Shown in pieces: positions 35,870-44,525 of a stretch of 64,000 nucleotides of DNA. Origin of the DNA: Nocardia abscessus NBRC 100374 (lineage in GTDB: Bacteria > Actinomycetota > Actinomycetes > Mycobacteriales > Mycobacteriaceae); assembly GCF_000308455.1 (NCBI RefSeq), contig NZ_BAFP01000104.1:1-64000 (forward strand), read 5' to 3'. The notes beneath the pieces are model-generated. The model was not told the origin of the DNA. It saw only the letters and a program-made list of their open reading frames with translations, and did not search any database. A program made the translations under genes and the position numbers. Position 1 is the stretch's first letter. Each line of letters begins with the position of its first letter.

Positions 35870-36648
35870 GGCGTCACCACGCGCCGCAGTTCGTGCTGCA
35901 ATGCCTCCAGTTCCGCCCCGCCCGCCATCTGACGGGTCAGCTCCGGCAGATCGATCTCCGACTTCTCATACGAACCGAGCATCGCGCCCCGCTTCAGCAG
36001 CAGGAATCGGTCGCCGACCGGATAGGCGTGGTGCGGGTTGTGCGTGATCAGCACGACGCCGAGCCCGCGTTCACGCGCCTGCACGACGTACTTCAGCACC
36101 ACCCCGGCCTGTTTGACGCCCAGCGCGGCGGTCGGCTCGTCGAGGATCAACACCTTCGCGCCGTAATGCACGGCCCGCGCGATCGCGACGCACTGCCGCT
36201 GCCCGCCGGACAGCGTGCCGACCGGCTGTTCCAGATCGCGGATCTCGATGCCCATGTCGGCCAGCGCGGTTCGCGCGATCTCGCAGCCTTTCCTGCGGTC
36301 CAGCAGCCGGAACGGGCCGTATCCGAAAGTCGGCTCCGAGCCGAGCACGAAGTTGCGCCACACGCTCATCAGCGGCACCACCGCGAGATCCTGGTAGACC
36401 GTGGCGATGCCGCGATCCAACGCCTCGCGCGGGGAGGCGAAGCGGACAGGTTCGCCCTCGACGCGCAGTTCGCCGCGATCGTGCCGGTGCACCCCGGCGA
36501 GGATCTTGATCAGCGTCGACTTGCCCGCGCCGTTGTCGCCGAGCACGCAGGTCACCTCGCCCGCGTTCACCACCGTGGACACCTCACGCAGGGCGACGAC
36601 GCCGCCGTAACTCTTGCCGAGGTCCACGGCCTCGATGAGGGAAGTCAT
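35866..36648 (-). CDS. Sugar ABC transporter ATP-binding protein
   Basis: A 260-residue single ABC ATPase with Walker A GDNGAGKST near residue 37, signature LSGGQ near 147, Walker B VLILDEPTAAL near 168 and switch His in ITHN near 202. Unlike RbsA-type ATPases it has one nucleotide-binding domain, so a homodimer is expected. It partners the permease upstream, overlapping it by 4 bp, and energises import of inositol or a related polyol (context). The start at 36648 (MTSLIEAVDLGKSYGG) is chosen; the longer frame is antisense spill. Confidence 0.92.
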   Translation of the reverse strand: MTSLIEAVDLGKSYGGVVALREVSTVVNAGEVTCVLGDNGAGKSTLIKILAGVHRHDRGELRVEGEPVRFASPREALDRGIATVYQDLAVVPLMSVWRNFVLGSEPTFGYGPFRLLDRRKGCEIARTALADMGIEIRDLEQPVGTLSGGQRQCVAIARAVHYGAKVLILDEPTAALGVKQAGVVLKYVVQARERGLGVVLITHNPHHAYPVGDRFLLLKRGAMLGSYEKSEIDLPELTRQMAGGAELEALQHELRRVVTP

Positions 36649-37691
36649 CGGCGCACCCTTTCGGCTCGTTTCTGGAATCTGTTGTTGACCAGGACCGCCG
36701 CCAGCAGCAGCACGCCGAGGAACAGCATGAACCAGTCGCTGTCCCAGCGGGCGAACACGATGCCCTGGCGCGCCATGCCGAAGATCAGCGCGCCGATCGC
36801 GGCGCCGATCGCCGAGCCGAAGCCCCCGGTGAGCAGGCACCCGCCGACCACGGCGGCGATGATGTAGTGCAGTTCGAGCCCCACGCCCTGGTTGGCCTGC
36901 ACGCTGGCGAACCGCAGGATGTTGCACGAGCCCACCACCCAGGCCGCGAACGCGGTGCCCATGAACAGCAGGATCTTGGTGCGGTCTGCGGGCACGCCGA
37001 CCGCGCGGGCGCTCGGCAGCGCGCCGCCGACGGCGAAGATCCAGTTGCCGAACCTGGTGCGGACCAGGATGACCGCGGCGAGCGCGGTCAGCACGATCCA
37101 CCAGACCACCGACGCCTGGATGTGCGCTTCGCCGATGTCGAGCGTCGAGGCGAACACCCAGCCCGCCGACTGGTAGCCGTCCGCGCCGCGCACCCCCGAG
37201 ACCTGCACCGTGTCGGTGACCAGCCGCGTCACGCCGAGGTTCAGACCTTGCAGGGCCAAGAAGGTCCCCAGCGTCACGATGAAACTGGGCAGGCCGGTGC
37301 GCATCACCACCCAGCCGTTGAACGCGCCGACGACCAGCGCGAACACCAGCGAGGCCAGCAGCGCGAACCACACGTTCCATCCGGCGTGCACCGCGAGCAA
37401 CGCGGTGACCAGCGCCGTGGAGGCGGTCATCACGCCCGCCGACAGGTCGAACTCGCCGCCGATCATCAGCAGCGCCACGGCCACCGCCATGATGCCCAGC
37501 GTGGACGCGTCGTCCAGCCAGGTCGCGACGCCGAGCGGGCTCAGGAACCGGTCGGTGACGAGGGAGAAGAACACGAACACCAGCAGCGCGCCGAGCGCCG
37601 CGCCGATCTCCGGCCGCACGGCCAGGCGTTGTAGCGGCGAGAGGCCCGGTCGGTCCTGTGTCGGATCGGAGGTCTTTGTGGCAACGGTCAT
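36645..37691 (-). CDS. Sugar ABC transporter permease
   Basis: A 348-residue integral membrane protein of the RbsC/BPD_transp_2 type with about 9-10 helices. The family motif GGEFDLSAGVMTASTALVTA is near residue 78 and GGCLLTGGFGSAIGAAIGAL near 288. It forms the channel for inositol or a related polyol with the ATPase and binding protein. The start at 37691 is 17 bp after the binding-protein stop; its stop overlaps the ATPase start (ATGA). Confidence 0.92.
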   Translation of the reverse strand: MTVATKTSDPTQDRPGLSPLQRLAVRPEIGAALGALLVFVFFSLVTDRFLSPLGVATWLDDASTLGIMAVAVALLMIGGEFDLSAGVMTASTALVTALLAVHAGWNVWFALLASLVFALVVGAFNGWVVMRTGLPSFIVTLGTFLALQGLNLGVTRLVTDTVQVSGVRGADGYQSAGWVFASTLDIGEAHIQASVVWWIVLTALAAVILVRTRFGNWIFAVGGALPSARAVGVPADRTKILLFMGTAFAAWVVGSCNILRFASVQANQGVGLELHYIIAAVVGGCLLTGGFGSAIGAAIGALIFGMARQGIVFARWDSDWFMLFLGVLLLAAVLVNNRFQKRAERVRR

Positions 37692-37708
37692 TTCATCCAC
37701 TCCCGGCC

Positions 37709-38719
37709 TCAGCGCGTGCCCTGCGCGACGAGCGCGGCGACGGCGTCCACGTTGCTCTTGTCGACGAAACCGGGGCCGGTCTGCACCGGCGCACCGCCTC
37801 CGACGGTGTTCAGGTTCGTCCGGTACAGCCGCAGCAGCACGATCGGCAGATAACCCTGCTCGTACTGTTGCTGATCGACCGCGAACAGCAGCCTCCCGGC
37901 CCGGATCGCCTCCACCACATCGGAATTGAGGTCGAACGTCGCGACGGTGGCGGGCGACCCGGCCTCCCGGACGGCGTCCACGGCCCGCGCGGCGACCTGG
38001 GAGTTCAGCGTCAGGACCGCGTCGATGGACCGGTCGGCCTCCAGCGCGCCTTTGATCCTCGATTGCGCGTCGGTCGGATTGTTGATGTCCACTTGGAGTG
38101 TGGTGGCGTTGCCGAACGCCTTCGTCGCGCCCGCGCAGCGCTCGTTCGCGCCGATATTGCCCGCCTCGTGGATGACGCACAGCATCTTGGTGCGCCGGGC
38201 CTCGGCGAGGCGTGTGCCCGCGGCCTGCCCGGCCAGCGATTCGCTTTGACCCACATGAACGAACGCGCCGAACTTCGCGCTCTCGGACTCGCCGGAATTG
38301 ATCGTCACCACGGGAATGCCCGCGGCAACAGCCTTTTCGACGGACGGCCGCAGCGCCTCGGGATTGGCCATGGAGACCACCAGGCCGTCGACGCCCTGCG
38401 CCACCGCGTTATCGATCAGTTTCGCCTGCTGGCCGGGATCACCGGAGGAGTTGTAGTCCACCCGGACACCGAGGTCCTTACCCGCGGCTTCCGCGCCGTT
38501 CTTGACGACGTTCCAGAATGCGTCGCCCGGACTGCCGTGCGTCACCACCGCTACCGACTTCACCGTTCCGACGGCGATCGGCGTCTGTGAAGGGGCGGGC
38601 GCGTCGGCGCCGGGACCGCTGCACGCGGCCAGGAGGGCGGCCGTGGCGATCCACGGCAGCAGGCGGGGCAGATATCGCGCGGTCGCGCCGCGCCGTGGTC
38701 GCGGAGACGTCATCGTCAT
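37709..38719 (-). CDS. Sugar ABC transporter substrate-binding lipoprotein
   Basis: A 336-residue periplasmic-binding-protein-like lipoprotein. The signal peptide ends in the lipobox LLAAC near residue 32, so it is anchored outside the membrane. The sugar-binding fold (type 1, RbsB/LacI-like) follows, with VVTHGSPGDAFWNVVKNGAE near 58 and VVTINSGESESAKFGAFVHV near 140. Context points to myo-inositol as the ligand. The ATG at 38719 overlaps the iolE stop by 4 bp. Confidence 0.92.
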   Translation of the reverse strand: MTMTSPRPRRGATARYLPRLLPWIATAALLAACSGPGADAPAPSQTPIAVGTVKSVAVVTHGSPGDAFWNVVKNGAEAAGKDLGVRVDYNSSGDPGQQAKLIDNAVAQGVDGLVVSMANPEALRPSVEKAVAAGIPVVTINSGESESAKFGAFVHVGQSESLAGQAAGTRLAEARRTKMLCVIHEAGNIGANERCAGATKAFGNATTLQVDINNPTDAQSRIKGALEADRSIDAVLTLNSQVAARAVDAVREAGSPATVATFDLNSDVVEAIRAGRLLFAVDQQQYEQGYLPIVLLRLYRTNLNTVGGGAPVQTGPGFVDKSNVDAVAALVAQGTR

Positions 38720-39624
38720 CGCCGGCACTGGATCCCGGCCGCGGTGAGCGCGATGTCGGTGAGGTATCGCAGGCTGCGCCCGGTGTCGCCACTCGGCTTA
38801 CCCGCCGTCTCGGATGTGCGCAGTGCGGCGTCCTGCTCCAGGACGTACCAGCCTCGATATCCCGCGCTCCGCACGGTGTGTACGAGTGCCGCGATGTCGA
38901 CGTCACCCTCACCCAGCGGAACATACAGCCCGCGGCGCACCGCCTCGCTGTACTCGAGCTTCCCGCCGCGTACCTGGTCGGCCAGCGAGCCGCGAACGTC
39001 CTTGAGATGAATGTGCCCGATCCGCTCGGCGTGCCGCCGCGCGAGCCGCACCGGGTCGGTGCCGCCGACGAGCAGATGTCCGGTGTCCAGGCAGATGTCG
39101 AGATCGGCGTCGGCGAGGAACCGCTCCACCTCGGCCTCGCTCTCCACATGGGTGCCCACATGCGGATGCAGCACCGTGCGCAGGCCGTACCCGGCGGCGG
39201 CGTCGCGGATCGCGGAGGCGGTGTCGATCAACGCGCGCCATTGCGAGTCGTCGAGTTGCGGGCGCTCGTCGTATCCACCGAATCCGGTGGCGGCGGCCAG
39301 CACGAGGACTTCCGCGCCCGTGGCGGCCAGCACCGCGGCGGTGTGCTCCGCCCGCGCGAGCGCGTCGGGCCGGTCGCGGTGCAGCACAACGGCGAGGAAG
39401 CCGCCCACCGCGGCGATGCCGAATTCCTCGAGGAGCTGTCGCAGTTCACCCGGGTCGCACGGCAGATAGCCGGGTGGCCCGAGTTCGGTGGCGAACAGGC
39501 CGAGCGCGGCCATCTCCGACAGAACCGTCCGCGCGTCGAGCACGTGACCCCAGCCGGGGACCTCGCAGACTCCCCAGGAGATCGGCGCGGCCGCGAGGCG
39601 CAGCGGATGCAGGGATTCGGTCAT
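38716..39624 (-). CDS. iolE: Inosose dehydratase-type sugar phosphate isomerase/epimerase
   Basis: A 302-residue TIM-barrel protein of the IolE/IolI family. The N-terminal APISWGVCEVPGWG near residue 13 is the IolE signature. Metal ligands lie in ICLDTGHLLVGGTDPVRLAR near 178 and HIHLKDVRG near 208. The expected reaction is dehydration of 2-keto-myo-inositol to the cyclohexanedione used by IolD. IolI-type epimerase activity is an alternative. The ATG at 39624 has GGAG 8 bp upstream. It is the first gene of the inositol operon, under the LacI sites. Confidence 0.88.
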   Translation of the reverse strand: MTESLHPLRLAAAPISWGVCEVPGWGHVLDARTVLSEMAALGLFATELGPPGYLPCDPGELRQLLEEFGIAAVGGFLAVVLHRDRPDALARAEHTAAVLAATGAEVLVLAAATGFGGYDERPQLDDSQWRALIDTASAIRDAAAGYGLRTVLHPHVGTHVESEAEVERFLADADLDICLDTGHLLVGGTDPVRLARRHAERIGHIHLKDVRGSLADQVRGGKLEYSEAVRRGLYVPLGEGDVDIAALVHTVRSAGYRGWYVLEQDAALRTSETAGKPSGDTGRSLRYLTDIALTAAGIQCRR

Positions 39625-39666
39625 CGGCACTTCTCCGACCTTCGATATCGAGTTGGCTCCGTTCTA

Positions 39667-39680
39667 TTGGAGCGCTCCAA
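39667..39680. promoter_or_regulatory. LacI-type operator 1
   Basis: Perfect palindrome TTGGAGCGCTCCAA with the central CG of LacI/GalR sites, 42 bp upstream of the iolE start. Confidence 0.85.
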
Positions 39681-39801
39681 CTATGTAACGCAGGTCATAG
39701 TGTGTCAAGAGCTTCCCGCGCGCCCGTCAAAGTGGTTCTACCAGCGTTTATTACCACTTTTCCGGGCGATTCGCGGTCGCCTTCGCGGGCGTCGAGTTCG
39801 A

Positions 39802-39815
39802 TTGGAGCGCTCTAT
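39802..39815. promoter_or_regulatory. LacI-type operator 2
   Basis: TTGGAGCGCTCTAT, a near copy of operator 1 (12 of 14 positions), 68 bp upstream of the LacI start. The centres of the two sites are 135 bp apart, which would allow DNA looping. Confidence 0.75.
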
Positions 39816-39883
39816 TGCTCCTCTTCCGGGCACCGCGTATCGTCCGTCCCGGCAGAGGTGGCGGACGCAGGGACGGAGGCGAC

Positions 39884-40888
39884 ATGGCCCGACCGACCAT
39901 GGAAGACGTCGCCGCTCGCGCGGGCGTCTCGCGCGCGCTCGTCTCGCTGGTCATGCGCAACTCCCCGAAGGTCAGCGAGCACCGCCGCCGCGCCGTGCTG
40001 GACGCGGCCAAAGACCTCGGCTACCAACCGCACATCATGGCCCGCTCGCTGGCCAGCCGGACCTCCAACATCGTCGGCGTCCTGGTCTCCGACCTGCGCA
40101 ACGCCTTCTTCGCCGACGTGGTCGAAGGCATGGACGCCGCCGCGCAGGAGTCCGGCCTCGAACTGATCCTCAACACCGGCAGGCGCAGCGCCGGCCGCGA
40201 ACGCACCGCCTTGGAGAGCCTGCTCTCCTTCCGGCCCGGGGGCGTGATCCTGCTGTCCCCGATCCTGCCCGCCGCCGCCATTCGCGAAGCGTCGCAGCAG
40301 GCTCCGCTGGTGCTGGTGTCGCGCACCTCCACCGTCGCGGGGATCGATACGGTCAACGACGACGGCGAGGCGGGCGCCGCCCTCGCCGTCGATCACCTGA
40401 TCTCGCTCGGGCACCGGCGCATCGTCCACCTCGACGGCGGGGGCGCTTTCACCGCGGCGCCGCGCCGCAAGGGCTACCGCGCCGCCATGCAGCGCCACGG
40501 CCTGGAACCGATGGTCGTGGCCAGCGAGCACACCGACTCCGCGGGCATGGCCGCGGTGCGCCGATTGCTGAACCTGTTCTCCCGCGACAACTTTCCCACC
40601 GCGCTGGTGTGCGGCAACGACTTCAACGCCGTCGGGGCGATGTCCGCGCTGGAGGAAGCGGGATTGCGGGTGCCGGAGGACGTCTCGGTGGTCGGCTACG
40701 ACAACACCTCGCTGGCCGCCCTGCGCCACGTCGCGCTGACCACCATCGACCAGCCCCGCACCCGGATGGGCCGTCTCGCGATCGAGGCGCTCACCGAACG
40801 ACTCCGCGACGGGCGCACCGCCCCGGTCCGCCGCCGGGTGGAACCTTCGCTCGTCATCCGCTCCACCACAGCCGCCCTACATCCCTGA
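39884..40888 (+). CDS. LacI-family regulator of the inositol locus
   Basis: A 334-residue LacI/GalR regulator. The N-terminal helix-turn-helix starts MARPTMEDVAARAGVSRALV and the hinge region is near residues 50-62 (MARSLASRTSNIVGVLVSDL). It has a full type 1 periplasmic-binding-like effector domain. Two palindromic operators lie between it and iolE, so it is expected to repress the catabolic operon and itself until inositol or a derivative binds. GGACGGAGG is well placed before the ATG at 39884. Confidence 0.93.
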   Translation: MARPTMEDVAARAGVSRALVSLVMRNSPKVSEHRRRAVLDAAKDLGYQPHIMARSLASRTSNIVGVLVSDLRNAFFADVVEGMDAAAQESGLELILNTGRRSAGRERTALESLLSFRPGGVILLSPILPAAAIREASQQAPLVLVSRTSTVAGIDTVNDDGEAGAALAVDHLISLGHRRIVHLDGGGAFTAAPRRKGYRAAMQRHGLEPMVVASEHTDSAGMAAVRRLLNLFSRDNFPTALVCGNDFNAVGAMSALEEAGLRVPEDVSVVGYDNTSLAALRHVALTTIDQPRTRMGRLAIEALTERLRDGRTAPVRRRVEPSLVIRSTTAALHP

Positions 40889-40920
40889 TGCCCGTCGCGA
40901 TTCCACATGAAGGAGAGCCG

Positions 40921-41940
40921 ATGTCCTCCCACCGAGCCGTCACGCTGGGCCTCGCCGGAACCGGCCGCATCGGGACCTCGCACGCCGACACTCTGAGGAA
41001 ACTCCCCACCGTGGCCACCGTCCTGGTCGCCGACGCCGTCCCCGACCGCGCCCGCGCCACCGCCACCGACCTCGGCGTCGAATTCGCCCCCGATCTCGAC
41101 GCCCTCTACGCCGCCGACCTCGACGGCCTGATCATCGCCACCGCCACCGACTCCCACCCCGAACTCATCATCCGCGCCGTCGACGCGGGCATCCCCGTCT
41201 TCTGCGAGAAGCCCGTGGCCGCCGACATCACCGGCACCCTCGCCGTCATCGACCACCTCCGCGATTCCTCCGTCCCCGTCCAGATCGGCTTCCAACGCCG
41301 CTTCGACGCCGGCTACCGCGCCGCCCGCGAAGCCATCCGTTCCGGCAGCCTCGGCTGGCTGCACACCTTGCGCGCCACCACCCTCGACCCGGCCCCACCA
41401 CCCGCCGAATACATTTCCCGCTCCGGCGGCATCTTCCGCGACTGCGGAGTGCACGATTTCGACATCATCCGCTGGGTGACGGGGCGCGAGATCACCGAGG
41501 TGTTCGCCCTCGGAGCGAACCGGGGTGCGTCATTCTTCGCCGAAGCGGGCGACGTGGACACCGCCGCCGTGCTGTTGCGCCTGGACGACGGAACCCTCGC
41601 GACCGTGTCGCTGACCCGCTACAACGGGGTGGGATACGACGTCCGGCTCGAGGCGTTGGGCTCCGAGGGGAACGCCATCGTCGGATTGGACGACCGCGCG
41701 CCGCTAAATTCCGTCGAACCCGATCGCAGCCCCTCCCCCTATCCTCCCTATGGGGGTTTCATGGAGCGGTTCCGCCCAGCCTATGCCGACGAACTGGCGG
41801 CGTTCATCGAAGTCGCAACCGGTCAACTCGAGAATCCCTGCACTCCGGCGGACGCATTGGAGGCGTTCTACGTTGCCGAAGCCTGCGATCTGTCCCGGCG
41901 GGAAGGCCGGGCTGTCGAGATAGCCGAAGTGCGGCGCTGA
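40921..41940 (+). CDS. iolG: Inositol 2-dehydrogenase-like Gfo/Idh/MocA oxidoreductase
   Basis: A 339-residue NAD-dependent dehydrogenase. The Rossmann motif LGLAGTGRIGTSHADTL is near residue 9, the catalytic Lys in VFCEKPVAADITG near 97, and the substrate Asp/His pair in FRDCGVHDFDIIRW near 175. It should oxidise myo-inositol to 2-keto-myo-inositol, the first step of the pathway encoded here; other inositol isomers are possible. It follows the LacI gene by 32 bp, with GAAGGAGAGCC before the ATG at 40921. Confidence 0.9.
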   Translation: MSSHRAVTLGLAGTGRIGTSHADTLRKLPTVATVLVADAVPDRARATATDLGVEFAPDLDALYAADLDGLIIATATDSHPELIIRAVDAGIPVFCEKPVAADITGTLAVIDHLRDSSVPVQIGFQRRFDAGYRAAREAIRSGSLGWLHTLRATTLDPAPPPAEYISRSGGIFRDCGVHDFDIIRWVTGREITEVFALGANRGASFFAEAGDVDTAAVLLRLDDGTLATVSLTRYNGVGYDVRLEALGSEGNAIVGLDDRAPLNSVEPDRSPSPYPPYGGFMERFRPAYADELAAFIEVATGQLENPCTPADALEAFYVAEACDLSRREGRAVEIAEVRR

Positions 41941-41977
41941 GAGGTCGCCGGGAAGACCCGAGTAGCGGTTGGGCGCC

Positions 41978-42445
41978 TCAGTGCTGGATCAAGCCGCCGA
42001 CCGGGACGGGAGAGACATGGCCGGTTGCCGGAACAGTCCGAGCCAGCGCCAGACCGATGTCGACCAGTGATGACCGGCGCAGCCAGGCGACATCGGGAAT
42101 CGGGGTCCAGATCGGCTCGGCGGTCTCACCATTGGGCTCATGCCGCAGTTGCCCGCCGGTGACACGGACCCGGTAGAAAATGCCGACATTCTGGTGCTCG
42201 GCTCCGGCATGCGCGACTGCCGCGGGAATTACCCTCGAGTCCACGCCGAGTAGACGTTCGACCACCCCGTGGCAGCCGGTTTCTTCAGCGAGCTCTCGGG
42301 TCACCGCGTCGAACGGGTCCTCCGCGTGCTCGACCCCACCGCCCGGAAGAGTCCAGTTGGTCTCGCCCCTCGGTGGTACGTAACGGACGAGCAGCACCCG
42401 TGCGTCCTCGATGCAGACGGCGTATGCCGCCAGCCTGAAACTCAT
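41978..42445 (-). CDS. Nudix hydrolase
   Basis: A 155-residue Nudix protein. The Nudix box GGGVEHAEDPFDAVTRELAE is followed by ETG near residue 40, with all catalytic glutamates present. The substrate (a nucleoside diphosphate derivative) is unknown. The ATG at 42445 has GGGAGG 7 bp upstream and is preferred to a TTG two codons earlier. It diverges from the P450 gene and converges with iolG; it is probably unrelated to inositol use. Confidence 0.85.
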   Translation of the reverse strand: MSFRLAAYAVCIEDARVLLVRYVPPRGETNWTLPGGGVEHAEDPFDAVTRELAEETGCHGVVERLLGVDSRVIPAAVAHAGAEHQNVGIFYRVRVTGGQLRHEPNGETAEPIWTPIPDVAWLRRSSLVDIGLALARTVPATGHVSPVPVGGLIQH

Positions 42446-42573
42446 CCCCAAACCTCCCGCAGGAGACTATCCCAACGTCCTCCGCTCGACATCCTGCGAC
42501 TCACTGTCGACGGCCGCGACAAACACGAACAGGTAAGCGAACATTGGCACAGGAACTCTCCCGAGGGGCCTCC

Positions 42574-43938
42574 ATGAGTACACATACGGCTGTCGGCCGC
42601 CCTGTCCAGCGAGCATGGCCGATCGTCGGTCACGGCCTAGCGCTACGAAGCAGGCCATTGGAGTTCTTCGCCGAGCTGCACCGGACGCCGGAGCCGTTGG
42701 CGCGCATCCGTTTGGGCAGCAAAGACGCCTACCTGGTGACCGCGCCGGAGCTGATCGTTTCGTTGCTGCGCGGCAAGGAGGCGCACAGCGTCGAGAAGGG
42801 GGCGTTCTTCGAGGCCATGCGGGCGCTGCTGGGCGATGGTTTGTCCGTGTCGGCCGAGCCGAAGCACCTGCGGCATCGCCGCCTGATGGCACCGGCCTTT
42901 CACCACGAGAAGATCGCCGGCTATGTGCGGATCATGCAGCAGGAAGCCGACGCCATGGTCGACAGCTGGAGCGACGGCGCGCGATTGGAACTCGATGACC
43001 GGTTGCGGGTGCTGGCCATGCGGATCGTCGCAAAGGCTTTGTTCGCCAGCGAACTCGGCGAAGCGGTGGTCGCGGAGTCGCTGCGCTCGTTCCCGGTGAT
43101 CGTCGACGAGCTACCGAAACGCACCATGATGCCGTGGCTGGCTCACATCCCGCTACGCAACCGCACCTTCGATGCCGCGGTGCGCAGGCTCTCCGATGCG
43201 ATCGACCACATCATCGCCGAATACCGGACGGGTGGAACCGATTACGGCGACTTGGTGTCGATGCTGCTCACCGCGCGATTCGACGACGGCACCTCACTCA
43301 CCGATCGCGAGCTCCACGACGAGGTGATGACGCTCTATGCCGCAGGGTTCGCCACCACCGCCAACACCATGGCTTTCGCCTTCTACGAGCTGGCGCGGCG
43401 CGCGGACGTGCGAGAGCGGGTCGAAGAGGAAGTCGCCGAGGTGTTGCGCGGCGGCCCGGTCACCGCTGACAACATCCAGAGACTCCAGTACACCGAGCGA
43501 GTGATGGCAGAGACGCTGCGCCGATACGCTCCCACCTGGCTCGGCACACGCGAGACGATCGAGGAACTCGACCTCGGCGGAGTCCCACTCCCAGCGGGCA
43601 CCACGCTCTTCTACTCGCCGTACACACTGCACAACAACCCGAAGTACTTCGACGATCCAGCACGGTTCGACCCGGACCGGTGGACGCCGGAATACCGCAA
43701 GACCGTGACCCGGTCCGGGTTCTATCAGCCCTTCGGCCTCGGCAACCGAAACTGCATCGGCGAACCGTTCGCGTGGTACGAAGCGGTCACCATTTTGGCT
43801 ACGGTGGTTGCGCGGGCGCGGCTGGAGTTGGTGCCGGGAGCTGCTGTGCACGAGGTTGCGCGGGCCACGCTGGAGGTGAACCATCTTCCGGTGACGGTGC
43901 GGCTGCGTACCACAGCGCTGACCACGCCGTCGGCCTGA
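42574..43938 (+). CDS. Cytochrome P450 with atypical I-helix
   Basis: A 454-residue P450 of the longer (CYP4/CYP102-like) bacterial type. The K-helix ExxR is in ETLRRYAPTW near residue 325. The heme loop FGLGNRNCIGEPFAWYE near 390 has the axial Cys. The I-helix reads AAGFATTANTM near 260: the threonine is present but the usual Asp/Glu before it is Ala, which could alter proton delivery. There is no N-terminal membrane anchor, so it is probably soluble. The ATG at 42574 with GAGGGGCCT is used. No ferredoxin or reductase gene is adjacent. Confidence 0.88.
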   Translation: MSTHTAVGRPVQRAWPIVGHGLALRSRPLEFFAELHRTPEPLARIRLGSKDAYLVTAPELIVSLLRGKEAHSVEKGAFFEAMRALLGDGLSVSAEPKHLRHRRLMAPAFHHEKIAGYVRIMQQEADAMVDSWSDGARLELDDRLRVLAMRIVAKALFASELGEAVVAESLRSFPVIVDELPKRTMMPWLAHIPLRNRTFDAAVRRLSDAIDHIIAEYRTGGTDYGDLVSMLLTARFDDGTSLTDRELHDEVMTLYAAGFATTANTMAFAFYELARRADVRERVEEEVAEVLRGGPVTADNIQRLQYTERVMAETLRRYAPTWLGTRETIEELDLGGVPLPAGTTLFYSPYTLHNNPKYFDDPARFDPDRWTPEYRKTVTRSGFYQPFGLGNRNCIGEPFAWYEAVTILATVVARARLELVPGAAVHEVARATLEVNHLPVTVRLRTTALTTPSA

Positions 43939-43979
43939 ACGTCAGCGGAACGAATCAGCCTCACTGATGCCTGCCGCAC

Positions 43980-44525
43980 TCAGTTCAACAGCCGGGCCAT
44001 CTCATCCATCACCGGTGAGTCGGGGAATGGCTGGTCTTGGCCGATCACGCGCCAACCCCATGCCTCGTATGCGGCGCGGGCCGGGTTGCCGACCCGCACG
44101 AGCAGGTAGGCCAACGATTCCGGGCGCTGCGACAGCAAGGTGTCGTGGATTGTTTGCGCGAAGCCTTGCCCTTGGTAGTTGGGGTGCACGGCAAACTCAC
44201 GGAAGATGTAGACCGGTGTGTCCCGAGCTTCAGGAGCACATTCTGGATAGAACCGAACTGCTTTCTTCCACACCGCTTGTGATCGGCCGTAAGGTGTTCC
44301 GAAGGCGTAGCCGATCATCCGGCCATCAATCCGGCCTGCAACCAGTTCGAATCCTGCGATCGGGGCGTACATCTCCTCGAGGCGTTCCCAGAATCGCGCT
44401 GGGCTGTACCACGGGTTGTCTTGCTGCTCGCGGTGCGAAGCGAGATACACGGCCTTCAGTTCGTCTGCGAGCTCGAGTGCCCCGGCAGCGTCGTAGCGGG
44501 CCAGTTCGAGCGTGCGCGAGGTCAT
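43980..44525 (-). CDS. GNAT-family N-acetyltransferase
   Basis: A 181-residue acetyltransferase. The acetyl-CoA motif A is seen as EFAVHPNYQGQGFAQTIHDT near residue 110, and the C-terminal beta-strand/Tyr region is NPARAAYEAWGWRVIGQ. The substrate is unknown. The ATG at 44525 overlaps the upstream XRE-regulator stop by 4 bp, so the two are co-translated and probably functionally linked. Confidence 0.85.
   Translation of the reverse strand: MTSRTLELARYDAAGALELADELKAVYLASHREQQDNPWYSPARFWERLEEMYAPIAGFELVAGRIDGRMIGYAFGTPYGRSQAVWKKAVRFYPECAPEARDTPVYIFREFAVHPNYQGQGFAQTIHDTLLSQRPESLAYLLVRVGNPARAAYEAWGWRVIGQDQPFPDSPVMDEMARLLN

Noticed and set aside
38518..40920. Very long open frame upstream of iolG
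   Set aside because: It is the antisense of the binding-protein and iolE genes and an out-of-frame reading of lacI; iolG begins at 40921 with its own ribosome site.
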